Source: Prevotella sp. P5-50 (GTDB taxonomy: Bacteria; Bacteroidota; Bacteroidia; Bacteroidales; Bacteroidaceae). From it: a stretch of DNA of 64,000 nucleotides. Below are positions 1-8,136 of this stretch, piece by piece (position 1 is the stretch's first letter; every line of letters begins with the position of its first letter). The DNA is taken from assembly GCF_002251295.1 (NCBI RefSeq), contig NZ_NPJA01000033.1:1-64000 (forward strand), given 5' to 3'. Under the pieces are notes generated by a model. That model did no database searches. It was given only the letters and a program-made list of their open reading frames with translations, and had not been told where the DNA came from. Made by a program: the position numbers and the translations under genes.

Positions 1-1
1 G

Positions 2-160
2 AAGAATACGGCACAGATTGTACATTCACGCCATAGATCTGTAAGCAACTTTATCATGAACCTTATTTCTGCCTTGGGAGCATATTGTTTCTTTGATAAC
101 AAGCCAAAGGCATTGCAAGGATACTGCTTCGAAGACACGAAGCAACTTACATTGTTCTAA
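2..160 (+). CDS. IS982-family transposase, C-terminal fragment (cut by window edge)
   Basis: An open frame runs in from the window edge and gives 52 residues before a TAA stop. It contains HSRHRS, then NFIMNLISALGAYCF and a DNKPKAL tail. This matches the end of IS982-family DDE transposases, which finish with HSRHRSxxNF, a hydrophobic stretch and a KKP-like tail. The rest would lie before base 1, so I cannot tell whether the gene is intact. A second, unrelated transposase remnant follows within 100 bases, so this edge is an insertion hot spot. Family call is from motif memory. Confidence 0.6.
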   Translation, partial: KNTAQIVHSRHRSVSNFIMNLISALGAYCFFDNKPKALQGYCFEDTKQLTLF

Positions 161-251
161 GGACAGAATAATCTCTTTCGATTCTTTATATATAGCCCAT
201 GTCTGATGGTATGGGAAGAGAGTTCACGTATCTGTCTTCACATGCAACTAA

Positions 252-446
252 TCGCTATTTTATCCCGAATTGGGGTCTGACACTATACGTGACAGGGAAG
301 ATGAAGTACTCAACTATTTTATCAACCGTGCAACAAATGCATCTGCCGAGTCACTCAACTCAAAGATAAAGCAATTTAGAGCTCAGCTCAGAGGGGTTGT
401 AGATCTTGACTTTTTTCTCTATAGATTGTCTATGATCTTTGGGTAG
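252..446 (+). pseudogene. ISL3/ISAon1-like transposase remnant
   Basis: About 64 codons without a plausible start. The stretch YFINRATNASAESLNSKIKQ followed by FRAQLRGV and FFLYRLSMIFG is the C-terminal end of the DDE_Tnp_ISL3 type common in Bacteroidetes (usual form YFxxRxTNAxAESxNxKIK, then FRGVxDxxFFLxRL). The frame is closed upstream by a stop at 249-251 and the sequence just before is not recognisable, so only the tail of the element survives. Together with the IS982 tail upstream it marks a graveyard of insertion sequences. Confidence 0.6.
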
Positions 447-524
447 ACACAGGATTTTACGGGTGAGCCAGAAAAATCCTCAGAATAGTTGCTTGCGAAA
501 GTTTAAATAAAAAAGTCGATAATT

Positions 525-555
525 TTTGTCGTTATGAAATAAATCGTTATCTTTG
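525..555 (+). promoter_or_regulatory. Consensus Bacteroidetes promoter with no clear gene
   Basis: TTTG at 525-528 and TATCTTTG at 548-555 are separated by 19 bases, a near-perfect -33/-7 pair. No intact longer gene follows for about 680 bases, so it may drive a decayed gene, an RNA or the small ORFs before 1601. Confidence 0.6.
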
Positions 556-1239
556 CAGCGGACATCGTGACGGAGTGTTTTGCACGAAGGAAACGAGTCT
601 AAGTCTCTGCGCATACCATGCCTCTAAGATTGAAGTCTTTAAGGTGGAAAAGGGGTGGGTGGAGATACGACATATGGAAGGCGTTTACTTGACGCTTTGT
701 TCTTGACGAATCGGAATCTAGCAAATTACCAGTATTGTAGTCATGAACATAGCAACGGTAGATGCTCATGGTTGTGATTATGTTGCAACCAGTGGAGGCT
801 TATACCCTGCGTATGGGCTTTCCATTTGGTGCGATAATCATATCGGCGTGGGCTCTAACGTTGTCTGTTCTACTACAACAGGCAATGCTAGCGTCTTGAT
901 TCGTGGAATAGACAATAGGAAGTTCCCACGCCTCTTTTGTGTCCAAAAGAAACCTATAACTTAATAAAAAATGTATTGGGGACGTACAAAGGAATATTGC
1001 ATATGGAACAAAATGTCTAATCAATTTTAGGATTGTTGCTTTTGTCGCTTTAGCAGGAGTAAGTCGTTGGGCAATGAAAGGAGTATTGCATCTGCTTTTA
1101 TACATATGACCTGCAGTAATTTGTTGGGTAGATGAACTATTTGACGAGACGACAATTAATCAAAATCTGGAAGATGATCGCCAAGTTTCGCTATGGTGAA
1201 ACTTAACCGGTCAGTAGTGATATGAAAAATAAATAAAAT
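556..1239. other. Gene-poor, apparently decayed region
   Basis: No convincing gene. The open frames here, including one at 743-964, look random in composition and lack family resemblance. Around 1015-1105 one frame without a start reads FRIVAFVALAGVSRWAMKG. That faintly recalls the hydrophobic N-terminus of NVEALA-type secreted peptides of Bacteroidales, but the protein ends soon after and lacks the C-terminal motif. I read the stretch as gene debris between the insertion-sequence remnants and the downstream membrane genes. Confidence 0.35.
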
Positions 1240-1359
1240 ATGAGAAATTTACGTAAGAAAGCGGTTTGCATGCTTAATTTGATAGTATCATTCTTGTTTC
1301 CTATTGTAGGTATCGTCTTTTATTTTATGTATAAGGAAAAAATTGAAAATGCGAAGTAG
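1240..1359 (+). CDS. Small membrane protein (39 aa), possibly frameshifted
   Basis: The frame starts MRNLRKKAVCMLN, then has one hydrophobic helix (LIVSFLFPIVGIVFYFMY) and ends KEKIENAK. The basic start, a helix containing proline-glycine and a charged tail resemble short uncharacterised Bacteroidales membrane proteins that usually continue with a second helix. After the stop, the +1 frame continues hydrophobic (AYEYLCFLCVFWALAEF), so a one-base frameshift may have cut a longer protein. No function can be assigned. It is one of two tiny membrane ORFs just before the LtaS-like gene. Confidence 0.4.
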   Translation: MRNLRKKAVCMLNLIVSFLFPIVGIVFYFMYKEKIENAK

Positions 1360-1499
1360 TGCTTATGAGTATCTTTGCTTTCTGTGTGTCTTTTGGGCCT
1401 TGGCGGAATTTTGTAAGTCAGCCATCTGTGTTTTGTGTGGATTATGGAGTGGAATTGCCGTAAGGATCGATAAGCCACAGGTAGAAAACACCTGCGTAC

Positions 1500-1604
1500 A
1501 TGGCAAATCACTACAATGATGTTTTGATTGTCGCCTTTGTCGTTTGTAATAACATTTTTTTATTGCTTATCGCTAAAAAAATATTGAAAACTAATGTGCT
1601 GTGA
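1500..1604 (+). CDS. Tiny membrane peptide (34 aa) overlapping the LtaS-like gene
   Basis: MANHYNDV is followed by one hydrophobic helix (LIVAFVVCNNIFLLLIA) and a basic KKILKTNVL tail. Its TGA stop overlaps the GTG start of the next gene in a GTGA arrangement, the classic sign of translational coupling. That overlap is the main reason to list it; by length alone it could be chance. Function unknown. Confidence 0.35.
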   Translation: MANHYNDVLIVAFVVCNNIFLLLIAKKILKTNVL

Positions 1605-3376
1605 AATTAAAAGTCAATTTAAGTGATATGAGAAAAGGCCTCATAAATATAATCCGGCATGACTATAAGAAGGAATCACTACTGATGTTTTTCCCTTTTA
1701 TGAACCTGTTGTTCATGCATTATTATTTTTACGTAAACAATTTTATAGAATGGACATGGCTTTATTCGAAAGTTATCAATCTCTGTGCCATCACTTTTGA
1801 CGTTTCTGTCATGTTTCTTTTATGTCTTCTGGTCGTAAAACGAAATATGAAGTTGGCTTTGCTCATGATTCAAGTTGTTACGTTGGCTTGGGCATTTGTC
1901 AACGTTGTTTATGGTCGTTTTTTCTTTCAATACCTGCCATTGTCTGTCATTCAAGAGACATCTGGGCTAGGCAACAGTCTCGTCATTAACAGTATTTTGC
2001 CTGAATTCCATTGGTATGATTCCTATTTCATATTTACATCTATTTGCTTTTTCCTCATATACAAAAAGACTACAGACAGACGAATTGATATAAAAGTAAT
2101 GGTCCGTCTTATCGTGATACCTCTTATGTCTGTCGTCATTTCTATTGTGGCATATTCCGCATATCATTTTGCTCACCCCCGTTATCGAAACAACAGCGAC
2201 CTGTATTTTTTTCGTATAAAAGAATTGCTCTATGACTCCAGTTGTGGGGGGACTCCCAATTTGGCTCATTTCCAGACGGGATCTTTACGCGTAGCCTGTT
2301 TTGAAATATATGATTTGCTGAAGACCACTAATTTGACTTCCGAAGAGAAAAAAGAGATAAATGATGTTGCAACCGACTATTCTCTACGCACGACCCATCA
2401 TCCACGTAATCCTGAAATACGTAATGTCATTTTTGTCTTGCTTGAATCTTTCTTGTCAGAACCGATAGGATTAGTGGTTGATGGAAAAGAGATAACACCT
2501 TTTCTCAATCAGCTAAAGAGAGAGGAGAATGTCTTCTATAATGGTTATATGAAATCTGATATAGGGTGTGGCGAATCAGGTGATGGCCAATTCATATATA
2601 TGAACGGAATCCTTCCTCTCAAAACCCAGATGACTATCGGGCAAATAAAAGACAAAGCTCTGCCTTCACTTCCAAAACTTCTTCAAAAGACATGGAAAAA
2701 TTGCCGTACAGAGATTTACTTTCCCACTTCTCCGAATCTTTGGCAACAGGCACACATGAACCATGTCTATGGAATAGATTATTCATATTCTATTGAAGAC
2801 ATCAAAGACGGCAAAGACGGCGATGTTGACGATGAGATGATTTTCGACTTCGTTTCGAAATCATTAAATAAGAATGATGTGCCATTTTTCTCTTTGATAT
2901 TGAGCTTGTCAACGCATAGTCCCTATGACAAATATCATGGGGAAGATTATCTTGCAGGAAATAAAACACTACCTGTTGAATACAAAAATTATTTGAACAC
3001 TTGCCATTATACGGACAGTCAGCTAAGGAAATTCTTCGATACTATCAAACAAAAAGGACTATACCATCAGTCGCTAATTGTCATCGCATCTGATCATTAT
3101 GCACATGTTGATATGCTGAAAATGCAAGGAAAGCTATCAGATCGCACGCCTTTATTTATTGTAAATGGGGATATCGACAAACAATCTGCATGGGACAAAG
3201 ATTTCCATCAAATTGATGTCTTTACTACTCTTCTTGATATACTGAATATTGATAGCAAATGGAAAGGACTTGGACATACACTCCTGAATCCTCATTATAA
3301 GAGTTCTGTAGATGCTACATCATATCGTGTCTCAGAATGGATTATTAATGGAGATTACTTCCCATCACGGAAATAG
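1601..3376 (+). CDS. LtaS-like membrane phosphoglycerol transferase (sulfatase fold)
   Basis: 591 residues. About five transmembrane helices fill roughly the first 190 residues. An extracytoplasmic alkaline-phosphatase/sulfatase-fold domain follows. In lipoteichoic acid synthase the metal site uses a Glu in an ESF motif, a nucleophile Thr, and an Asp-His pair. Here ESF lies near residue 281, the nucleophile motif reads GCGESGDGQF near 322-331 (Ser rather than Thr), and SDHYAH lies near 495. Such enzymes transfer phosphoglycerol, or in Gram-negatives phosphoethanolamine or related groups, onto envelope glycans or lipids. The GTG start overlaps a 34-codon ORF; an ATG lies 27 bases further in. 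The true substrate is unknown. Confidence 0.75.
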   Translation: MKLKVNLSDMRKGLINIIRHDYKKESLLMFFPFMNLLFMHYYFYVNNFIEWTWLYSKVINLCAITFDVSVMFLLCLLVVKRNMKLALLMIQVVTLAWAFVNVVYGRFFFQYLPLSVIQETSGLGNSLVINSILPEFHWYDSYFIFTSICFFLIYKKTTDRRIDIKVMVRLIVIPLMSVVISIVAYSAYHFAHPRYRNNSDLYFFRIKELLYDSSCGGTPNLAHFQTGSLRVACFEIYDLLKTTNLTSEEKKEINDVATDYSLRTTHHPRNPEIRNVIFVLLESFLSEPIGLVVDGKEITPFLNQLKREENVFYNGYMKSDIGCGESGDGQFIYMNGILPLKTQMTIGQIKDKALPSLPKLLQKTWKNCRTEIYFPTSPNLWQQAHMNHVYGIDYSYSIEDIKDGKDGDVDDEMIFDFVSKSLNKNDVPFFSLILSLSTHSPYDKYHGEDYLAGNKTLPVEYKNYLNTCHYTDSQLRKFFDTIKQKGLYHQSLIVIASDHYAHVDMLKMQGKLSDRTPLFIVNGDIDKQSAWDKDFHQIDVFTTLLDILNIDSKWKGLGHTLLNPHYKSSVDATSYRVSEWIINGDYFPSRK

Positions 3377-3705
3377 GGCGTAATTCCGCTTGACGATAAG
3401 AATACATAACCTGTGGGCGGAATTAATTTAGTGCATACTTAATTCTGCCAATGGGTATGATTTCTATTTCATAGAGCTGTACCAATACTTCATTCCAGGG
3501 AAAGACATGATCTGTGTTGATAATCTTAAATGAATAGAGAGGCTGTTATCCATCCACATAGAAACATGAAGAGCTTTGATAGCCGATATTATACTTAAAA
3601 ACACAAAATATGAGGCATTTTTCACAATATTAAACTTTATTAACTTTCAAACTATTGCAAAGGGACACAAAATAGAGTACTTTTGTATAAGCAAAAATTT
3701 TATAT
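3377..3705. other. Intergenic region with a 9-bp inverted repeat and the ROK-gene promoter
   Basis: Just after the LtaS-like gene, TAATTCCGC (3381-3389) and its exact complement GCGGAATTA (3417-3425) are separated by 27 bases. There is no T-run, so this could be a weak terminator or a binding site. The promoter of the next gene occupies 3655-3685. I see nothing else in the region. Confidence 0.4.
3655..3685 (+). promoter_or_regulatory. Promoter of the ROK regulator
   Basis: TTGC at 3655-3658 and TACTTTTG at 3678-3685 with 19-base spacing. The ATG at 3706 follows about 20 bases downstream. Confidence 0.7.
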
Positions 3706-4926
3706 ATGAGGGACGAGTTACTAAAACACATTAGGAACATAAATAAAAAATCATCAGTTCAGGGTCGAATCTTGGAACAGTTTGTATCACAAGGTACTTT
3801 TACTATTCCAGAAATGTCAAAGGCTGTTGGCGTTAGTCTTCCTACTGCGACAAGCGCCATCAACGAACTCATCAAAGCAGGACTCGTAAGAGAGGTCGGA
3901 AAAAAAGACATCTCTTCCGGTCGCATTCCTATGGCTTATGATCTTGTTCCTAACGCAGGCTATTTTGTTGGTGTAAACCCTGAAATGGACTGTCTTGCTC
4001 TTGCTGCAAGCGATTTCTGCGGCAATCTGATTACAGAAAAGATAAGAGTTCCTTATACATACGAAAATACTCCAGAGAATCTGGAGCAAATGGCTAAGAT
4101 TATCAACGATTTCATTGCTACACTTCCTTACGCTAAAGAAGAAATCCTCCAAATTTGCGTGAATATTGCAGAGCGTGTGAATCCTTTTGAGGGAAATGCC
4201 TACAACATGTTTACCTTCCTTGAGGAGTCGCTGACCAGTAAACTCACCAAACTCATTCAGATTCCCGTCTGCATCGAAAACGACACAAGAAGCATGACAT
4301 TTGCTGAGTTTATCAAGGGACGAAGCAAAGGACTGAAGAATGTCATTTTTGCCAACGTATGTTGGGGCTTAGCCATCGGAATTATTATTGACGGAAAGCT
4401 CTACTACGGAAAGTCGGGATATTCTGGCGAATTTGGCCACATGACAGCCTATAATAATAATATCATCTGCCATTGCGGAAAGATCGGTTGCATAGAAACA
4501 GAAGTTTCAGGAAGGGCACTCAAGAGAAAACTGACAGAAAAAATCTTAAATGGCAAGACCTCTATCCTCTCGGATAAAGTGCTCAACCAAAAAGAGGAAC
4601 TCACACTAAAGGACCTACTGGAAGCCATCGACAAAGAAGATGTGCTCAGCCTTGCAACGTTACAGAACATCGCTGACGAACTTGGTAAACAGCTGGCTGG
4701 TGTCATCAACATCTTCAATCCTGAAATGCTGGTCATCGGCGGCGAAATGTCGGCAACGGGCGACTACCTCACCCTCCCTGCAAGAATGGGCATCAAGAAA
4801 TTCTCTCTCAATATTGTAAATGAAGATTCGCAGATTGTGACTTCAAGTCTAAAAGGACTTGCCGGCATTACAGGAGCATGCCTCATGGCAAGACACAGAC
4901 TGTTGAATGATAGTATCAAAGGCTAA
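3706..4926 (+). CDS. ROK-family transcriptional regulator (NagC/Mlc type)
   Basis: 406 residues. Residues about 15-75 form a winged helix-turn-helix (FTIPEMSKAVGVSLPTATSA then INELIKAGLVRE, with a GRIP wing). The rest is a ROK sugar-kinase fold. The ROK zinc site is intact: Cys255, Cys257 and Cys262 in CHCGKIGCIE. Family members repress or activate sugar genes and are released by a sugar or sugar phosphate, or by partner proteins. It stands alone with its own promoter; the nearest sugar gene is glf, and rhamnose genes lie 10 kb away. The ligand cannot be read from sequence. Confidence 0.85.
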   Translation: MRDELLKHIRNINKKSSVQGRILEQFVSQGTFTIPEMSKAVGVSLPTATSAINELIKAGLVREVGKKDISSGRIPMAYDLVPNAGYFVGVNPEMDCLALAASDFCGNLITEKIRVPYTYENTPENLEQMAKIINDFIATLPYAKEEILQICVNIAERVNPFEGNAYNMFTFLEESLTSKLTKLIQIPVCIENDTRSMTFAEFIKGRSKGLKNVIFANVCWGLAIGIIIDGKLYYGKSGYSGEFGHMTAYNNNIICHCGKIGCIETEVSGRALKRKLTEKILNGKTSILSDKVLNQKEELTLKDLLEAIDKEDVLSLATLQNIADELGKQLAGVINIFNPEMLVIGGEMSATGDYLTLPARMGIKKFSLNIVNEDSQIVTSSLKGLAGITGACLMARHRLLNDSIKG

Positions 4927-5054
4927 ATAAACACTTTTTTTGTTTACAAAAAACTCCCGGCAAGCAACCGTCAACTTGTACAAATAGTCTAAAACGTTGC
5001 AGACGGGAAGTCACTCCCACCTGTCTCCCATAAATGAACATCTTTTGAGGACTC

Positions 5055-5095
5055 ACTTGGGACTTACTTGGGACTTACTTGGGACTTACTTGGGA
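5055..5095. repeat. 11-bp tandem repeat, 3.7 copies
   Basis: The unit ACTTGGGACTT recurs with period 11: ACTTGGGA occurs at 5055, 5066, 5077 and 5088. It lies downstream of the ROK gene and outside any gene. Confidence 0.9.
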
Positions 5096-5126
5096 AGAAC
5101 TACGCACATAAAAAGGATAGTTATAA

Positions 5127-5153
5127 CCCGAATGCATCCCGAATGCATCCCGA
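5127..5153. repeat. 11-bp tandem repeat, about 2.5 copies
   Basis: The unit CCCGAATGCAT repeats with period 11. It has the same period as the unrelated array 30 bases upstream. Confidence 0.85.
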
Positions 5154-5249
5154 AGACATAGAGAGAGCAATCCATTGGACGACAAGCACAAACCGCACTT
5201 TGGATTTGAGACGAAAAACTCCACAAGATAACAATTCATCCGACAATTG

Positions 5250-5281
5250 TTTGGAATTTCGGGAAAGAACATGTAAATTTG
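5250..5281 (+). promoter_or_regulatory. Promoter of glf
   Basis: TTTG at 5250-5253 and TAAATTTG at 5274-5281, 20 bases apart. The glf ATG is at 5308. Confidence 0.7.
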
Positions 5282-5307
5282 CAGTATCAATACAAAAAAC
5301 TTAGAGC

Positions 5308-6453
5308 ATGAAGAAATACGATTACCTCATTGTGGGAGCTGGACTATATGGATGCACCTTCGCATACTTTGCCCAACAACAAGGAAAACGCTGCCTTGTG
5401 ATTGATAAACGCCCACAACTGGGTGGAAACGTCTATTGCGAAAATATAGAAGGCATCAATGTCCACAAATATGGAGCACATATCTTCCATACATCCAACA
5501 AGAAGGTATGGGATTTCGTCAACTCATTTGTAGAATTCAACAGATACACCAATTCACCTATTGCCAACTACCAAGGCAAGCTCTACAACCTGCCTTTCAA
5601 TATGAATACCTTCCACGAAATGTGGGGAATCAACACACCTGAAGAGGCTTTAAACATTATCGACGAGCAGAAACAGCAAGCCGTAGAAAAGATGAAAGCC
5701 GACGGAGTGACAGAACCTCGTAATCTGGAAGAACAGGCACAATTGCTTGTAGGCCGAGACATCTACGAGAAACTCATCAAAGGATATACGGAGAAACAAT
5801 GGGGAAGGAAATGTACAGAACTGCCCGCATTTATCATCAAACGCCTACCTATCCGACTGACCTACGACAATAATTATTTCAACGACAAATATCAAGGTAT
5901 CCCCATCGGAGGATACAACAAACTGATTGACGGTCTGCTTGAAGGCATCGACACCCAAGTCAACGCAGACTTCTTTGAAAATCGTGAAAATTGGGAAGCG
6001 CAAGCGGACAAAATTCTCTTTACCGGAAGAATCGATGAATTCTACAACTTCCGATTCGGAAAGCTCAACTATCGTACCGTACGGTTTGAACATCAGACCT
6101 TAGACACTCCCAACCACCAAGGTAATGCCGTAATAAACTATACCGAACGCGACGTACCATACACCAGAATTATTGAGCATAAGCACTTCGAGATGTTCGG
6201 ACAGGCCGTATATGACCTGCCCAAAACAGTTATTTCCAAAGAGTATTCCACAGAATGGAAAGATGACATGGAGCCCTACTACCCCATCAACGACCAAGCA
6301 AATACTGCTGTTTACCTACAATACGAAACGCTGGCAAAACAAGAAGCCAACGTGATGTTCGGTGGTCGTTTGGCAGAATACAAATACTACGACATGGCAC
6401 CTATCGTGGAGAAAGTCATGAACTTGCCACTATTTGCCTCTGAAAGAGAATAG
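5308..6453 (+). CDS. glf: UDP-galactopyranose mutase
   Basis: 381 residues, the normal size for bacterial Glf. This FAD enzyme interconverts UDP-galactopyranose and UDP-galactofuranose, the donor for galactofuranose in surface polysaccharide. The N-terminal dinucleotide motif is G10-A-G12-L-Y-G15, followed by RPQLGGN and YGAHIFHTSNKKVW, all typical of Glf. YTEKQWG and the C-terminal YKYYDMAPIV block are also conserved. The first ATG fits the promoter and the family start MKKYDYLIVGAG. No glycosyltransferases adjoin it, so it probably supplies a polysaccharide locus elsewhere. The next gene begins 34 bases after its stop. Confidence 0.95.
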   Translation: MKKYDYLIVGAGLYGCTFAYFAQQQGKRCLVIDKRPQLGGNVYCENIEGINVHKYGAHIFHTSNKKVWDFVNSFVEFNRYTNSPIANYQGKLYNLPFNMNTFHEMWGINTPEEALNIIDEQKQQAVEKMKADGVTEPRNLEEQAQLLVGRDIYEKLIKGYTEKQWGRKCTELPAFIIKRLPIRLTYDNNYFNDKYQGIPIGGYNKLIDGLLEGIDTQVNADFFENRENWEAQADKILFTGRIDEFYNFRFGKLNYRTVRFEHQTLDTPNHQGNAVINYTERDVPYTRIIEHKHFEMFGQAVYDLPKTVISKEYSTEWKDDMEPYYPINDQANTAVYLQYETLAKQEANVMFGGRLAEYKYYDMAPIVEKVMNLPLFASERE

Positions 6454-6487
6454 CAACTTAACTACAAAACTCAAAAACAACGGCTAC

Positions 6488-8074
6488 ATGATGTTGAGAA
6501 TAGAAGCACCATTACTTCCCGTAGCCATTGCTTTGATAGTCGGCATCGTCATAGGCGAGTGGATAAAAGCCCCAATAGTGGTTTTCGCCGCAATGGCGGG
6601 AATACTTATCATAACACTCTTCCTCCGTTATCATCCCCGTTGGCAGACCACTACTATATTAATATGTGTAACGCTGTTCGGTTGCATCATACGACAATAC
6701 CAAGAAAACAACATGAAAGTCTGTTGGCCGGAATATCCTGCAGAATGGCAAGCTGTAGTAATTGACGAACCGATAGAGAAAACAAAGACCATGACGGTTG
6801 ATGTATTGCTGGCAAACTCCCGACAAAAGGTACGTTGCCATATTGCCAAAAGCAACGACAGCCAAGAAATATCCGTTGGCGACGGACTGATTCTGACAAC
6901 ACACATCCATGAGATTAGAAACAAAACATCCAATTTACACCATTCCACAACACGCCAAGACTCTAACAAGATCGCTTCTGATCATTTGAAACAACAAAAT
7001 CATTCTAAAAACCAAAACCACAGCACCTTCGACTATCAACGATTTATGGCAAGCAGAGGATTCACAGGCGAAGCATACGTACGCCCCTTTGATTGGGACT
7101 GGGGAATTGTGGATATCAGCCACCTCTCACGCATCGAACGCCTACGGCTGCGCTTCATGACCTATCGCAGCATCCTGCTCAAGCATATCCAAGAATGGAA
7201 ACTGGACAAAGCAACAGAAGGAGTCATCAAAGCCATGACATTAGGCGACCGCTCCGACCTCTCTCCTACCGTCAAAACCACCTATACTCAGGCTGGAGCC
7301 TCCCATATCCTCGCGCTGAGCGGCATGCACCTAACCATCATTTTCTTCATCATCAACCTTTTGATGAACTGGCGAAAAGCAGAACTCATTTCCCAAGCCA
7401 TCATCGTGACCACATTATGGGCCTATGCCTTACTGGTAGGACTATCGCCAAGTGTCACACGTTCGGCATTCATGATATCTGTCTATGCCTTGCTTTCTGT
7501 TGGCTATCGTGACTCTGCCCCTATCAACACATTATCATTCACAGCCATTGTCATGCTAATAATCAATCCATTAGCATTATACGACGTCAGCTTCCAACTC
7601 TCCTACGTTGCCGTATGCGCAATACTATTAGGAAACAGTTTCTTTAAAAAAGTCATCCCCATCGAATGGCTCATGAACCATCGGATAGTCAAATGGATAT
7701 GGGGCATAACCCTTGTATCCCTTGCAGCACAAATAGGAACGGCCCCTTTGGTGGCTTATCACTTCGGAGTTTTCAACCCCTGCGCCTTGTTGGCAAACTT
7801 CTTTCTTATACCCCTTGCCACCCTAACCATTATCCTCACCATCCTCGCCCTGACAACAATATGGTTTCCGTGGCTATCCGACCTATTTGTCATGGCCCTT
7901 TCGTTCGTGGTAAAAACCATGAACCACCTACTTCAATTTGTCACAGAAATACCATACAGCCACCTCAATTTTGAGCCTTTTAGTGTGGTTTTGACACTAT
8001 TTATTTACATACTCATGGGATTTGCATTTATTTTATATATAAAATATCTTAAAATGCATTGTATTATCAAATAA
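6488..8074 (+). CDS. comEC: ComEC/Rec2-family DNA-uptake channel, short form
   Basis: 528 residues from the ATG at 6488. A TTG-initiated extension from 6434 would overlap glf and is less likely. An N-terminal DUF4131/OB-type region with helices is followed by the Competence domain: ALTLGDRSDL-like sequence (here MTLGDRSDL), then AGASHILALSGMHLTII, the hallmark of ComEC, and many membrane helices to the C-terminus. ComEC forms the inner-membrane channel for single-stranded DNA during transformation. The C-terminal metallo-beta-lactamase-like nuclease domain of Bacillus-type ComEC is absent, as in many Bacteroidetes homologues. A spacer of about 30 polar residues (His/Asn/Gln-rich, near residues 155-180) interrupts the soluble region. 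Confidence 0.85.
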   Translation: MMLRIEAPLLPVAIALIVGIVIGEWIKAPIVVFAAMAGILIITLFLRYHPRWQTTTILICVTLFGCIIRQYQENNMKVCWPEYPAEWQAVVIDEPIEKTKTMTVDVLLANSRQKVRCHIAKSNDSQEISVGDGLILTTHIHEIRNKTSNLHHSTTRQDSNKIASDHLKQQNHSKNQNHSTFDYQRFMASRGFTGEAYVRPFDWDWGIVDISHLSRIERLRLRFMTYRSILLKHIQEWKLDKATEGVIKAMTLGDRSDLSPTVKTTYTQAGASHILALSGMHLTIIFFIINLLMNWRKAELISQAIIVTTLWAYALLVGLSPSVTRSAFMISVYALLSVGYRDSAPINTLSFTAIVMLIINPLALYDVSFQLSYVAVCAILLGNSFFKKVIPIEWLMNHRIVKWIWGITLVSLAAQIGTAPLVAYHFGVFNPCALLANFFLIPLATLTIILTILALTTIWFPWLSDLFVMALSFVVKTMNHLLQFVTEIPYSHLNFEPFSVVLTLFIYILMGFAFILYIKYLKMHCIIK

Positions 8075-8087
8075 TTGTGTACTTTTG
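8059..8087 (+). promoter_or_regulatory. Promoter of the fucose-isomerase-like gene
   Basis: TTG at 8059-8061 and TACTTTTG at 8080-8087. It lies over the comEC stop codon and upstream of the ATG at 8137, so translation cannot begin at the earlier ATG at 8059. Confidence 0.7.
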
Positions 8088-8136
8088 TAACCATAAAACA
8101 AAAAAAACAATATTAGTACTAAACAACAAATTCATT

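Larger units (their letters stand above)
4927..5307. other. Intergenic region with two short tandem-repeat arrays and the glf promoter
   Basis: About 380 bases with no credible gene; an open frame that starts within the repeats at 5068 is an artefact of the repeated sequence. It holds two separate 11-bp arrays (5055-5095 and 5127-5153) and the glf promoter (5250-5281). Confidence 0.6.

Noticed and set aside
743-964. 73-codon forward frame and an overlapping 101-codon reverse frame in the decayed zone
   Set aside because: Composition is random, they overlap each other, and neither shows a family motif.
5068-5304. 78-codon frame across the 11-bp arrays before glf
   Set aside because: It begins inside a tandem repeat and its peptide merely reflects the repeats. 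The glf promoter lies within it.
6434-6487. Longer comEC start at a TTG overlapping glf
   Set aside because: It would overlap glf and add a polar leader. The double ATG at 6488 is followed directly by the first membrane helix.
8059-8136. Longer start for the isomerase at 8059
   Set aside because: A TACTTTTG promoter lies inside the extension, and the added residues are unlike the family.
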